Origin: Paenibacillus uliginis N3/975
GTDB taxonomy: Bacteria; Bacillota; Bacilli; Paenibacillales; Paenibacillaceae
Direction of reading: 5' to 3'
DNA: 64,000 nt
Assembly: GCF_900177425.1 (NCBI RefSeq)
Contig: NZ_LT840184.1
Coordinates: 2,814,010 to 2,878,009, forward strand
The notes under the pieces: model-generated
Told to the model about the DNA's origin: nothing
Databases searched by the model: none
The model's input: only the letters and a program-made list of their open reading frames with translations
Part shown: one piece after another, positions 25,524-34,681 of the stretch
Numbering within the stretch: the first letter of the stretch is position 1
Layout of the letters: each line of letters starts with the position of its first letter
Program-made: the position numbers and the translations under genes

Positions 25524-27342
25524 AGAGCAACCTCCATTGGTTATCGTCGTATATGAGCGGAATGACCAGCATAACACGCGTGCCGTGGCCCGGTTCGCTC
25601 TCGATGCGTAGCGCGTATTCCGGCCCGAACATCATCGTCAGCCTTTCGTTGACGTTGCGGATGCCGTAGCCGGTGCCGCCGGCTTGGCCGTTGATCGCAT
25701 CAGTCGCATGGTTTGTCCCGGCTTCACCGGACAGCAGCGAGCTTGCCAGCTCCGGGCTCATGCCGCAACCGTCGTCTTCGACGACGAATTCTACCCGCTG
25801 CCCGTCGAGCTTTCTCCCTTTGACTGAGAGCGTGCCGGGCCGTTCCCGTTTCGTATTGAAGGCGTGCAGGATGGCGTTTTCCGCCAGCGGCTGCAGCAGC
25901 AGCTTCATTGTATAAAAGGGAAATATGTCCGGGTCGATCTCGTAACGGGGTACGAACCGGTTCGGGAAGCGAGCATGCTGTATATGGATATAGGCCTTGA
26001 CCTGGCTTAGTTCCTGCCGGATCGTATAGTAATCCTTGCCTTTGTTCAGGGAAAGGCGGAACAGCTCGGTTAGCGATTGCGTCACTTGGGCCGTATTATC
26101 GTCTCCGTTCATTTTGGAATTGAGAAAAATATAGTCCAGCGTATTGTACAGAAAGTGCGGTTCGATCTGGGTCTGAAGCGTCTTGAGCTCGATCATCTTT
26201 TGCTTTGTCTGACTGACGTATACTTTCTGGATGAGGCTGTTCGTTTCCATGACCATATCATTGTACTTTTGGGTAAGAAGACCAATCTCGTCACGCGAGG
26301 TGACCTCGACCTTCTGGTTGAAGTCGCCCCGTTTGAAGTTGTTCATTGAGCGCAGCAGCTTCTTGATCGGCCTTGTAATGCTGCGGGACAGGTATACCGA
26401 GCAGAGTCCGACGAGGGCGAGCAGCGATAACGACAGCGCCAGGGTCACATTTAGCATGATGCGGTGTTCGCTGCGGATGATTTCCAGCGGCGTGAGGCTC
26501 ACGATGTTCCAATTATACGGTTCCACGACCGTGCTGGCGACGGAATAACGCTTCCCGTTGATATCGTAGATCTCCGAATGTGTCTTGAGAGAAAGCTGCC
26601 GCTTGAGCTTCAGGTCGTCCGTCAGCGTTTTTTTCAACTCGTTGTCTTGGCTCTTGCTCGATACGAGATTGTAGTTGTCATCAAAAATAAAGATGTTGGA
26701 CGAACGAACAATCTCGATGTCCTGAATGATGTTGCCGATCGCGTCGCGGTTTACACCCATAAACAGCAAGCCGAGCTTGTTGTCCGGGTCATATAAATCG
26801 ACGATCCGCCGTCCGATCATAATTTCATTGTAGCTGTGCCCGTACGTAAAGAGGGGGGTGCTGGAATATGCCCAGAACGCTTCGCCGTCCCGGGAAGCAA
26901 CGGCGGTGTAAAGCGGCATCTCGATGAAGTCGGTATAAGGGATGACCTGCCGGTAAAATTCGCTGAAATCGCGGTATAAAAAGCCGTTTTGCCCGTAGAT
27001 GACGAGGAAGCTGACGTATTTTTTGGCGGTTTTGAAATTGTCGAGATAAGCGAGCGCGGCAGCCTGCTCAACGTTGACCGGTCCGTTATAATCCTGGCTG
27101 AGCAGGCTTTGCAAGCTGACGTTGTTCATAATGTAGGAGGTGATGTCGCCGGCATCGTCCAGCATCAGCTTGATATTGTTGCCGATCAGGCGTACCGTCT
27201 GGGCTTGGTTTTGCTCCGTCTCCTTCTCCAGGGAGGAAGTGGCGGTGCGAAACGAAAAGAAGCCGAGTGTCAGCAGCGGAATGAGGACAAGCAGCACAAA
27301 GGAAACGAACAATTTGGTCTGCAGCTGTCTGAATACGAACAT
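25504..27342 (-). CDS. Membrane sensor histidine kinase (YesM-like, HisKA_7TM-independent LytS/YesM class)
   Basis: A 612-residue kinase. One membrane helix at about 10-30, an extracellular Cache-like sensor (about 35-290), a second helix (296-318), a HAMP linker (320-372), the His_kinase motif QIEPHFLYNTLDYIF with phosphorylatable His396, and a HATPase domain (LLLQPLAENAILHAF, DDGCGMSP, GTGYGIRNVNERL). This architecture is the standard partner of YesN regulators in Paenibacillus carbohydrate loci. It likely perceives the sugar, or the sugar-loaded lipoprotein encoded on the other side of the divergent promoter. Confidence 0.93.
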   Translation of the reverse strand: MFVFRQLQTKLFVSFVLLVLIPLLTLGFFSFRTATSSLEKETEQNQAQTVRLIGNNIKLMLDDAGDITSYIMNNVSLQSLLSQDYNGPVNVEQAAALAYLDNFKTAKKYVSFLVIYGQNGFLYRDFSEFYRQVIPYTDFIEMPLYTAVASRDGEAFWAYSSTPLFTYGHSYNEIMIGRRIVDLYDPDNKLGLLFMGVNRDAIGNIIQDIEIVRSSNIFIFDDNYNLVSSKSQDNELKKTLTDDLKLKRQLSLKTHSEIYDINGKRYSVASTVVEPYNWNIVSLTPLEIIRSEHRIMLNVTLALSLSLLALVGLCSVYLSRSITRPIKKLLRSMNNFKRGDFNQKVEVTSRDEIGLLTQKYNDMVMETNSLIQKVYVSQTKQKMIELKTLQTQIEPHFLYNTLDYIFLNSKMNGDDNTAQVTQSLTELFRLSLNKGKDYYTIRQELSQVKAYIHIQHARFPNRFVPRYEIDPDIFPFYTMKLLLQPLAENAILHAFNTKRERPGTLSVKGRKLDGQRVEFVVEDDGCGMSPELASSLLSGEAGTNHATDAINGQAGGTGYGIRNVNERLTMMFGPEYALRIESEPGHGTRVMLVIPLIYDDNQWRLLYENHGH

Positions 27343-27393
27343 GGAATGCCTCCCAGCAGGCGGCGCTTGATAATCCGCATAGGAAATGAATGT

Positions 27394-27406
27394 TGAAAGC
27401 GTTTTA
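27394..27406. promoter_or_regulatory. cre-like site between the sensor kinase and the solute-binding protein genes
   Basis: TGAAAGCGTTTTA resembles the CcpA consensus (TGNAANCGNWWNCA) at most positions and matches the core of the site at 23822-23840. It lies 52 bp upstream of the kinase start. Confidence 0.5.
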
Positions 27407-27582
27407 TATTGTTACATTAGCAAACCCTTTCTCAACATTCAATACGGGGAAGGGCAATGGCAACCAGTTCATTGACGGAGTCCACCAAAACTTGAAATTG
27501 CCGCATTGTTGAGCTTCGGATTCGCGGGTAAGATGGGATTGTGCACAAGCAAGACAAGTCGAAACGGGAGGATGATGAAAGC

Positions 27583-28956
27583 ATGCCTAGGGGGAAAAAA
27601 AGATTCGGGCTCGGCACGTTTGTTGTTGCGTTGTCCCTGCTGGTGAGCGGATGCGGTGCATCCGGAGGGAATACCGCGGGAGAAAACGGAGGCGGAAGCC
27701 AGCCGCCATCAACGGCCGCTAGCGGAGAGGCCATCGATTGGAGCACGGTCAAAGCAGACATCCGGTTCGTCTATCCGGGCACTTCGGAGGCGGAGAAAGA
27801 GCTGGCCGAACAGTTCAAGGCGAGAATGAAAGAGAAATATCCTAACGTCAATATTGAGTATATGTATCTGTCGTGGGCGGATATGGAGAAAAAGCTATCC
27901 GTCATGCTGAATTCGGGCGACGTCCCGGATCTCACTCAGACGCAGGACGTCACCAACTTGGTTCGGCTGAACGGCCTGGAAGACCTGACACCCTACTTCG
28001 AGCAAGAGGGCGAGCAGCTGAAGAAGGATGATTTTCTGCCGGGTACGATGGAATATGCCCAGGAGGACGGCAAGCTGTACGCTGTGCCGAACCTGGCTAA
28101 CTCCTTCACGTTGATCGTCAATGAGCAGATGCTGAACGAAGCGGGCATGAAGCTGGAGGACTTGCAAACGTGGGAGGACGTAGAGAAAGCGGCCAAGGCG
28201 ATGACGAAGGATGGCAAGTACGGCTTTGGTTATCCACTTGGAATAGCCCGGTTCTCTTTCCGCGTGCCGTTCACGGCCGCATACAGCAATGATCTGCTTC
28301 TGAGCGATACCTCTGATGAGAGCAAAAGCAAATACATGGAGACGCTGCAGCATTTTAAAAATCTGGAGCCTTATCAGCCGAAAGCGCATCTGACCTGGGG
28401 CTACCCGGAAATGTTCCGCGCCTACAGCAATGGCGAAGTTGGCATGATTGCGGCGGGAACGTTCTTTACGGCCAACGTATACAGCATCAACCCGGACATC
28501 GTCAATGTCTCCCGTACGATTGCGTATCCGAAGGGACCTTCGGGCACGGTGGCTAAAGCGCCGGTATCGAACGTCGGCATCGCGATGTTCAAGGACAGCA
28601 AAAACAAGGAGGTCGCCTGGAGATTGATCCAGGAATGGTCATCCCAGGAATTCAATAGCACGGCGGCATCCGTCGTCAACGTAACGGCGATTAAGAGCAC
28701 GAGCCTGGACGAAATTATCAAAAAGTCGGAAAAAATTTATCCGAAAGCGATCGAGGGCCACAAGACAATGCTGAACGACTTCAGCAAGCTGCTGGATGAA
28801 TCTGGCGTTCCGATGGACAAAATTCCGGGACAAAGCGAGATGGAAGTGGTCGTTCAGGAACAGATGGCCAAGCTGCTGAACGACAAAGTGACGGTTGAAG
28901 AGGCATATGCCGCCATTAAGGACGGCATCGACAAAATCAAGGCCAAACTGGAATAG
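27583..28956 (+). CDS. Extracellular solute-binding lipoprotein of a carbohydrate ABC importer (family 1)
   Basis: A 457-residue lipoprotein. The signal is MPRGKKRFGLGTFVVALSLL with lipobox LVSGC, so Cys is the first mature residue, followed by a Gly/Ser/Asn linker. The mature part has the family-1 pattern (IRFVYPGTSEAEKELAEQFK, LNSGDVPDLTQTQD, NGLEDLTPYF, YAVPNLANSFTLIVNEQM, FGYPLG, AAGTFFTANV). GGGAGG lies about 11 nt before ATG 27583, and an upstream in-frame GTG at 27541 has none. It captures the sugar for the two permeases encoded downstream. Confidence 0.93.
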   Translation: MPRGKKRFGLGTFVVALSLLVSGCGASGGNTAGENGGGSQPPSTAASGEAIDWSTVKADIRFVYPGTSEAEKELAEQFKARMKEKYPNVNIEYMYLSWADMEKKLSVMLNSGDVPDLTQTQDVTNLVRLNGLEDLTPYFEQEGEQLKKDDFLPGTMEYAQEDGKLYAVPNLANSFTLIVNEQMLNEAGMKLEDLQTWEDVEKAAKAMTKDGKYGFGYPLGIARFSFRVPFTAAYSNDLLLSDTSDESKSKYMETLQHFKNLEPYQPKAHLTWGYPEMFRAYSNGEVGMIAAGTFFTANVYSINPDIVNVSRTIAYPKGPSGTVAKAPVSNVGIAMFKDSKNKEVAWRLIQEWSSQEFNSTAASVVNVTAIKSTSLDEIIKKSEKIYPKAIEGHKTMLNDFSKLLDESGVPMDKIPGQSEMEVVVQEQMAKLLNDKVTVEEAYAAIKDGIDKIKAKLE

Positions 28957-29040
28957 GCCGGACTCCCGTGGAGCTGCATGCCGAACCATTGCGGCTCCAC
29001 CTTATGTAATGGGACCGGAGAAGGAAAGGAAGCGGAAGTA

Positions 29041-29985
29041 ATGTCCAACATACTGAGGCTAGATAAGCAGGATCCGCCGCATAGCCGGCAGCGGAGACGC
29101 GCTTCGGCGTTTTTTCGGGAGTTCGGCTTCGGGTATTTTTTGCTGGCGCCCGTCGTCCTTTATATTGTGGTGTTTCAATTTTATCCGCTTACCGAAACGA
29201 TCCGTCTGAGCCTTTACGATTACTCGCTCATCTCTGGACGGGGCATGTCGTTCAACGGCTTCGGCAATTACAAGGAACTGCTCGTGAACGACGAAGCTTT
29301 CTGGCGCATTTTCTGGAACAGCATCATCTGGGTGCTCGGGTCCACCGCGCTGCAATTCGCAATTGCGATCCCAGCCGCAATAATATTGTTTAGTAAGATA
29401 CGGTTCAGAGGGCTGTGGCGCGGATTGATGATGGTTCCATGGGTATCGCCCGTGGTCATTATCGGCATCGTCTGGAAGTGGATTTATGACGGTCATTACG
29501 GTTTATTCAACCATTATTTGAAGATGGTTCACCTTATTTCTGAAAATATCGTCTGGCTTGGAGACGAACAGCTCGTCTGGCCCGCGCTGCTGCTAACGTC
29601 GGCATGGAAAGGATTCCCCTATATTACGCTGATGATGCTGTCCGGGCTCACGGGCATCTCCCGGGAGATGATCGAGGCGGCGCATATGGATGGGGCTTCC
29701 GCGTGGCAGCGGTTTACCCGGATTACGCTGCCGATGCTGAAGCCGATCATGTACGTGACCGGTCTTGTCAGCATAGTCTCCTCCTGGACTAAATTCGAAA
29801 TGATATGGGCGCTGACGAACGGTGGTCCGGGCTATGCGACCAGCATTTTGCCGACGTACTTATATACGAATTCATTCGTTTATTTCGATCTCGGCAAAGG
29901 CTCGGCAATCGCGACGCTGTCGATGGCGATGGTATTGATTCTGGTCGGCATTTATTCGCGTCTGTTCGGCCGAAACCAGGAATAG
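29041..29985 (+). CDS. ABC importer permease (MalF/UgpA-like)
   Basis: A 314-residue inner-membrane permease with six predicted helices. The first is FLLAPVVLYIVVFQFYPLTE (with a one-residue difference, starting near 38). The cytoplasmic EAA loop that docks the ATPase is visible as EAAHMDGASAWQRFTRITLP (about residues 218-237). ATG 29041 is preceded by a purine-rich GAAAGGAAGCGGAAG. It is the first membrane subunit of the importer; no ATPase gene is present in the cluster, so a shared MsmX-type ATPase encoded elsewhere is presumably used. Confidence 0.93.
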   Translation: MSNILRLDKQDPPHSRQRRRASAFFREFGFGYFLLAPVVLYIVVFQFYPLTETIRLSLYDYSLISGRGMSFNGFGNYKELLVNDEAFWRIFWNSIIWVLGSTALQFAIAIPAAIILFSKIRFRGLWRGLMMVPWVSPVVIIGIVWKWIYDGHYGLFNHYLKMVHLISENIVWLGDEQLVWPALLLTSAWKGFPYITLMMLSGLTGISREMIEAAHMDGASAWQRFTRITLPMLKPIMYVTGLVSIVSSWTKFEMIWALTNGGPGYATSILPTYLYTNSFVYFDLGKGSAIATLSMAMVLILVGIYSRLFGRNQE

Positions 29986-30094
29986 ACGTCAGAGTAACGA
30001 TATCATTCACGCTTGACGTGATATTCAAACGAGTCTTCGCCCAGCTTGCAAAAATCAAGCGGGCAACAACGTTGTATGATACGAGGTGCGACTT

Positions 30095-30934
30095 ATGAAG
30101 GAGTCCTTTGCTCAAAAAACGGCGAATTATGTCTGGCTGGCGCTGTTGATGGTATTCACGCTGCTGCCGTTCGCCTGGCTGATCGTCACGACGCTGAAGC
30201 CGGATACAGAAATGTTCTCCACGGTGCCGACCTGGATCGTGGACAATTTGACCTGGGATCATTACCGCTGGGCGCTTGGCGATGCGGGCTTGCAGCTGCC
30301 CCGGCTGCTGCTCAACTCAATTATCGTGTGTGGCATTACCGCGTTGATTACGGGAGCCGTCGCCTGCATTAGCGGCTATGGTCTGGCTCGTTACAAGGTG
30401 CCCGGCGTCGGCCTGGTCGTAGCGCTGATCGTGCTGGCCCAGATGATTCAGGGACCGCTGATCATGATTCCGTGGTACAAAATGGCGGCAGCGTTCTCGC
30501 TGCTGAATACGAAAGCGATTTTAGTGATGATTTACGGGACACTGACGATACCGGTCGGGGTGTGGATTATGAGCGGGTTTTTCCGCACAATACCGTCCGA
30601 GCTGGAGGAAGCTGCGGCGATTGACGGCGCAGGCAAGTGGCGAACGCTGTTCACGGTCATTATTCCGCTAAGCTTGCCGGGACTGGTGTCGATCACGCTT
30701 TATGCATTCATTCTCGGCTGGAACGACTACCAGTACTCGCTCATTTTAACCAGCTCCATCGACGCGAAAACCGTTCAGGTCGGCATTGCCGAATTGATGG
30801 AAAGCATGGGCTCGACCAACTGGGGCGGATTGCTCGCAAGCGGGGTTATCGTAATTTTGCCGATTATCGTGATATTCGCGTTTATTCAGAAGTATTTGAT
30901 CGAAGGAATGACTGCAGGGAGCGTAAAAGGTTGA
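30095..30934 (+). CDS. ABC importer permease (MalG/UgpE-like)
   Basis: A 279-residue permease with six helices and the EAA loop EEAAAIDGAGKWRTLFTVII. The start is ATG 30095, 6 nt after GAGGTG at 30083-30088. It forms the heterodimeric channel with the upstream permease. The 109-bp gap between the two permease genes is long for an operon and contains a TTGACG box, so an additional internal promoter is possible but unproven. Confidence 0.93.
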   Translation: MKESFAQKTANYVWLALLMVFTLLPFAWLIVTTLKPDTEMFSTVPTWIVDNLTWDHYRWALGDAGLQLPRLLLNSIIVCGITALITGAVACISGYGLARYKVPGVGLVVALIVLAQMIQGPLIMIPWYKMAAAFSLLNTKAILVMIYGTLTIPVGVWIMSGFFRTIPSELEEAAAIDGAGKWRTLFTVIIPLSLPGLVSITLYAFILGWNDYQYSLILTSSIDAKTVQVGIAELMESMGSTNWGGLLASGVIVILPIIVIFAFIQKYLIEGMTAGSVKG

Positions 30935-30964
30935 CAGGCGTTACAAGAAAAGGAGCTGAAAGAT

Positions 30965-31882
30965 ATGACAAAACCTCACGATTTCAAAGGAGTGTATACT
31001 GCGCTTATTACGCCGATGCACGAGGACGGAAGTATCGACCGTGAATCTTTGGCCCGTCTGGTCCGGCATTTGCAGGTCCAGGGGGTTAAAGGGTTTTATG
31101 TGGGCGGAAGCACCGGCGAGGGCTTCATCCTGAGTACGGAGGAGAGGCAGGAGGTGCTGGAGACGGTCGTCCGCGCGGCGGAGGAGGGCAAGTCAACGAT
31201 CATCGCCCACGTCGGATCCATCGGTACGGAAGCTTCGATCGAGCTGGCGCGTCATGCCGAGCGGCAGGGCGTCGATGCGATGTCGGCAGTGGTGCCGTTT
31301 TATTACAAAACGACAGTAGAACAGATCAAGGAGCACTACAACGCGATTATGGCCGCCGTCCCGCTGCCGATGCTTATCTACCACTATCCGGGAGCGACAG
31401 GAGTCCAGCTGTCGATGGATTTCTACGAGGATATGGCGCGTCATCCCCAATGCATTGGTGTCAAATTCACCTCGCTCAACCTGTTCGAGATGCAGCAAAT
31501 TCGCGCCCGCTGCGGAGACCGCTTTCTAATCTTCAACGGGCATGACGAGGTGTATGCGGCTGGCGCTCTCATGGGAGCCGACGGCGCTATAGGCAGCACG
31601 TATAATATGATGGCTCCGCTGTTCGTCCGGATGTTTCAAGAGGCAGAGCGGGGCGGCTGGTCGAGGCTTCCGGAACTGCAGGCCGAGAGCAACGAGGTGA
31701 TTGCGCATATGGTGCAGTTCGATGTGATTCCTTACGAGAAGTATATATGTTATGCGCAGGGCATTATCCGGTCGCCCAGAGCAAGGCAGCCGCTAAAACA
31801 GCTGACGGACGCAGAGACAGCGGCGATCCGGACGTTTTATGAAGAGAGTGCTGTGTTGAAGGCATCTGCTTATCAAGGGTAA
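30965..31882 (+). CDS. N-acetylneuraminate lyase/dihydrodipicolinate synthase-family aldolase
   Basis: A 305-residue class I aldolase of the DHDPS/NAL superfamily. The pyruvate-binding loop GGSTGEGF (47-54), the active-site Tyr139 in LIYHYPG and the Schiff-base Lys167 in GVKFTSLNLFEMQQIR are clear. GSTGE and the L-x-x-M-x-Q-I-R stretch after the Lys are closer to N-acetylneuraminate lyase than to DapA. It probably splits N-acetylneuraminate (or a related sugar acid) into pyruvate and N-acetylmannosamine in the cytoplasm. It is the last gene of the importer operon, with AAAAGGAGCTGAAAGAT upstream. Confidence 0.85.
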   Translation: MTKPHDFKGVYTALITPMHEDGSIDRESLARLVRHLQVQGVKGFYVGGSTGEGFILSTEERQEVLETVVRAAEEGKSTIIAHVGSIGTEASIELARHAERQGVDAMSAVVPFYYKTTVEQIKEHYNAIMAAVPLPMLIYHYPGATGVQLSMDFYEDMARHPQCIGVKFTSLNLFEMQQIRARCGDRFLIFNGHDEVYAAGALMGADGAIGSTYNMMAPLFVRMFQEAERGGWSRLPELQAESNEVIAHMVQFDVIPYEKYICYAQGIIRSPRARQPLKQLTDAETAAIRTFYEESAVLKASAYQG

Positions 31883-31893
31883 CCCGCTCCTTT

Positions 31894-31977
31894 AGGAGAT
31901 TTTCTGGAGCAATTGATCGACGAACGCAGTGCGGAATATTGATGTGTGTCATGACAGTGGCGGATCAGGAGTTCACG
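31894..31977 (+). pseudogene. Short SUKH-type gene tail, same as the remnant near 8907
   Basis: The frame reads FLEQLIDERSAEY-stop, then in a shifted frame IDVCHDSGGSGVHD-stop. The DNA is about 80% like 8907-8977. It is a dead fragment immediately after the aldolase gene. Confidence 0.55.
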
Positions 31978-31997
31978 ATTAATATAAAAAGAATCGA

Positions 31998-32032
31998 GAA
32001 GGCATCCCAGGCGGGAGTGCCTTCTTTGTTTT
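31998..32032 (+). terminator. Rho-independent terminator of the sugar importer/aldolase operon
   Basis: GAAGGCA (31998-32004) and TGCCTTC (32018-32024), with inner CCC/GGG, form a stem followed by TTTGTTTTG. Confidence 0.85.
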
Positions 32033-32094
32033 GCCCAATGAATCCCCAAACTGTTGTTGTTACTGCTAGTTTTAAGTAACGCTTTGTGATTTCC

Positions 32095-32658
32095 TCATTT
32101 TTCTCCATTAACTAAAAGAGTAATTTGGTGTGCCATATAATTAGGGCTGTAGGGCGTTCTTTCTTTCAGCCACCAAGTTACAATACCAAGCGTTGAAGAA
32201 GCGATCACTTCATTAAGGACATGGAAAGGCCGTCCCTTTATTTTTCTTTCCTCGCCCCACAGGGTGATGATATCCAATAGCATTCCAAACACCCGATCAT
32301 GAAAAGCCTTATTCTCTAACATCACATGATACAAACCTGCATTTTGATAAAAATGTTCAAGAAATGAAGTAAGGGCGGGATAAGAGGGGGAATGAGAGGA
32401 TGAATTCTTGATAGCATCAATCGTAATGGTCTGGTACATCTCATCAAGAATCTCTTCAATCATCTGCTCCATTAAGTCATCTATTCCGTCGTAATGCAAG
32501 TAAAACGTCGCTCGATTTAACTCTGCCCGGTCAGCAATACGTTGAACGGTTAGTTTGGTTTGATCCGAATCTTCTCGAATTAAAGAGATAAGGGCTTGTT
32601 TAAACATCTTTTTTGTCCGTTTAATTCGAGGATCGATTTTGATATCTTCTGAGCTCAT
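32095..32658 (-). CDS. TetR/AcrR-family regulator
   Basis: A 187-residue TetR protein. The helix-turn-helix is KLTVQRIADRAELNRATFYL (about 34-53) after a short basic stretch (RIKRTKKMFKQALISLI). The C-terminal part resembles TetR_C_8/DhaS-type domains (FYQNAGLYHVMLENKAFHDR). The start is ATG 32658, preceded by AAAGGACTGGAAAAG; the longer frame to 32700 has no binding site and would overlap the probable operator. It is divergent from the MFS pump and is the obvious candidate repressor. Confidence 0.92.
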   Translation of the reverse strand: MSSEDIKIDPRIKRTKKMFKQALISLIREDSDQTKLTVQRIADRAELNRATFYLHYDGIDDLMEQMIEEILDEMYQTITIDAIKNSSSHSPSYPALTSFLEHFYQNAGLYHVMLENKAFHDRVFGMLLDIITLWGEERKIKGRPFHVLNEVIASSTLGIVTWWLKERTPYSPNYMAHQITLLVNGEK

Positions 32659-32694
32659 CTTTTCCAGTCCTTTATCTATAATTTCATACATATT

Positions 32695-32718
32695 CGACAT
32701 ATGTTATAAATGATGTCG
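32695..32718. promoter_or_regulatory. Operator-like inverted repeat between tetR-like and MFS genes
   Basis: CGACAT (32695-32700) and ATGTCG (32713-32718) are inverted with a 12-bp A/T-rich spacer in the divergent promoter region. Binding by the adjacent TetR protein is inferred from position. Confidence 0.45.
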
Positions 32719-32842
32719 TTTAGTAGGCATATCACCGAAAGGTGTAATTTACGGCCATTATTTTATCGTGTTAGTATTCATTTTATCAACATTGCATCTG
32801 TTAAACAACAACGTGTCTATTATAAACGAAGGTGGATTGTTC

Positions 32843-34327
32843 ATGAGTCAACGCATTCAAAATGAAGCAAAATCAAATAGGAGAGTTCTTTTATTTATAT
32901 TGTTATCAGGTTCATTCTTATCTGTTCTGAATCAAACGATACTGACCGTTGCATTACCGGAATTTATGGGCGAATTTGATATTAATGCAACCACGGTACA
33001 ATGGCTGACAACAGGGTATATGTTAGTGAATGGAATCTTGATACCGGTAACTGCCTATTTAATGAATAGATTCACGACCAGGCAGCTCTTCATCAGTTCC
33101 ATGCTCTTCCTTCTGCTTGGAAGCATATTAGCAGCTTCTTCTCCTAATTTTACCTTATTATTAACCGGTCGATTGGTGCAAGCTTCAGGAGCCGGAATCA
33201 TCATGCCTCTATTAATGGCTGTTATTTATGAAATTTTCCCTATCAATAACCGTGGATCCGCGATGGGAATGATCGGTCTTACGATGGCGTTCGCTCCTGC
33301 GATTGCACCTTCTTTGGCCGGTATAGTTATAGAACATGTATCTTGGCGCTGGTTGTTTATTGGCATGATCCCATTGCTCGGTATCGTAATCCTATTATCG
33401 TTCAAATACTTATTTAACGTATCAGAGACATCCAAACCCAAAGCGGACATTCCCGGAATTATATACTCCACCTTAGGATTTGGCGGTATCCTTTACGGTT
33501 TTAGCAACGCAAGTGGCAGCGGATGGGGAAATATCGTCGTTTTGTCTTGTTTGATCGGTGGGGGAGCCTTTCTTGTACTCTTCTGTACGCGTCAACTCAA
33601 ATCGTCTAATCCTATGCTGGACTTACGCGTTTTTAGCAATAAAACTTACTTATTGACAACAATCATCAATACTTTGGTTACGATCATTATGTATGCGGAT
33701 ATAATTTTAGTTCCTCTATATTTGCAATCAAGCATGGGGTACACTGCGCTAGAATCAGGCTTACTGTTGCTGCCCGGAGCGCTATTGATGGCAGTTATGT
33801 CACCGATAACTGGCCGTTTATTCGATAAATTCGGACCGAGGATTCTCATGTTAACGGGGCTTGTTTTTGTCATTATAGCGGTATGGGGCGTAACGAATCT
33901 AAGCGTTACAACCAGCTACACTTATTTAATGATACGTACGATCGTTTTACGTCTCGGTTTATCTCTGTTAGTTATGCCTGTAACGACTGCAGGTCTCAAT
34001 GCGCTGCCCCAAAAATGGACTGCTCATGGTTCTGCAGTTACGAATACGGTTCGTCAAGTGGCAGGCGCTATCGGAACAACGCTCGTGGTTACGGTGATGA
34101 CGATCAGTTCCAGTCATCACCTAACAAAATTAATGCAGTCCGATCCGTCATTTTCACAAACCCAGCTCGCACAAGAGTCATCCATTCTTGGCACGAGCGA
34201 TGCCTTTATTTATATTGTATTTGTGGGCATCATCGCATTTATCTTGACTTTGTTTATGCCGAAGCAAAAATCTGGCTCAAAGCAAGAAATCTCCAATTCG
34301 CAAAGTCCTTCTCGTGCTGACGCTTAA
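32843..34327 (+). CDS. MFS drug/proton antiporter, DHA2 (EmrB/QacA) family
   Basis: A 494-residue transporter with 14 predicted helices. Motif C-like and family signatures include LNQTILTVALPEFMGEFDI in helix 1, WLTTGYMLVNGILIPVTAYL, LTGRLVQASGAGIIMPLLM, and GSAMGMIGLTMAFAPAIAPS. GAAGGTGGATTGTTC precedes ATG 32843, giving spacing of 8; an upstream frame start at 32768 has none. It probably exports cationic or hydrophobic compounds and is controlled by the divergent TetR protein. Confidence 0.93.
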   Translation: MSQRIQNEAKSNRRVLLFILLSGSFLSVLNQTILTVALPEFMGEFDINATTVQWLTTGYMLVNGILIPVTAYLMNRFTTRQLFISSMLFLLLGSILAASSPNFTLLLTGRLVQASGAGIIMPLLMAVIYEIFPINNRGSAMGMIGLTMAFAPAIAPSLAGIVIEHVSWRWLFIGMIPLLGIVILLSFKYLFNVSETSKPKADIPGIIYSTLGFGGILYGFSNASGSGWGNIVVLSCLIGGGAFLVLFCTRQLKSSNPMLDLRVFSNKTYLLTTIINTLVTIIMYADIILVPLYLQSSMGYTALESGLLLLPGALLMAVMSPITGRLFDKFGPRILMLTGLVFVIIAVWGVTNLSVTTSYTYLMIRTIVLRLGLSLLVMPVTTAGLNALPQKWTAHGSAVTNTVRQVAGAIGTTLVVTVMTISSSHHLTKLMQSDPSFSQTQLAQESSILGTSDAFIYIVFVGIIAFILTLFMPKQKSGSKQEISNSQSPSRADA

Positions 34328-34359
34328 ATATTCATTTCTTAGAAGTTGAGTTCGATCAT

Positions 34360-34392
34360 AAAACAGCCTTGCCGTGCAAGGCTGTTTTGTGT
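34360..34392 (+). terminator. Rho-independent terminator of the MFS gene
   Basis: AAAACAGCCTTG (34360-34371) and CAAGGCTGTTTT (34377-34388) form a perfect 12-bp stem with a 5-nt loop, then GTGTGTT. Confidence 0.9.
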
Positions 34393-34681
34393 GTTAATGT
34401 CACTCCAAAGGGGGACGATGGAAATTTCCGCTCTTTTTTATGCGGATTTTGCTTGCCAGTAACAGCAAATTCTTAAATCCTATCATAATAATGTCGATTT
34501 ATTATTTCATGTAATATAATATCAAATAAAGTGTAGCGTATTCCAAGATTTGTATAGAGATAAGCGACGTCCAACATTAACGAAATGATATTAACTTTGC
34601 AACAATTACCGCCACGTGACGCAATGATTTGCTGATCGGCTCGGCTCCATCGAGAACTACTAGGCGCGCAGCAAGTAATTA

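Noticed and set aside
30965..31882. Calling the aldolase dapA
   Set aside because: GGSTGE loop, residues after the catalytic Lys and the sugar importer context favour N-acetylneuraminate lyase; lysine-pathway context is lacking.
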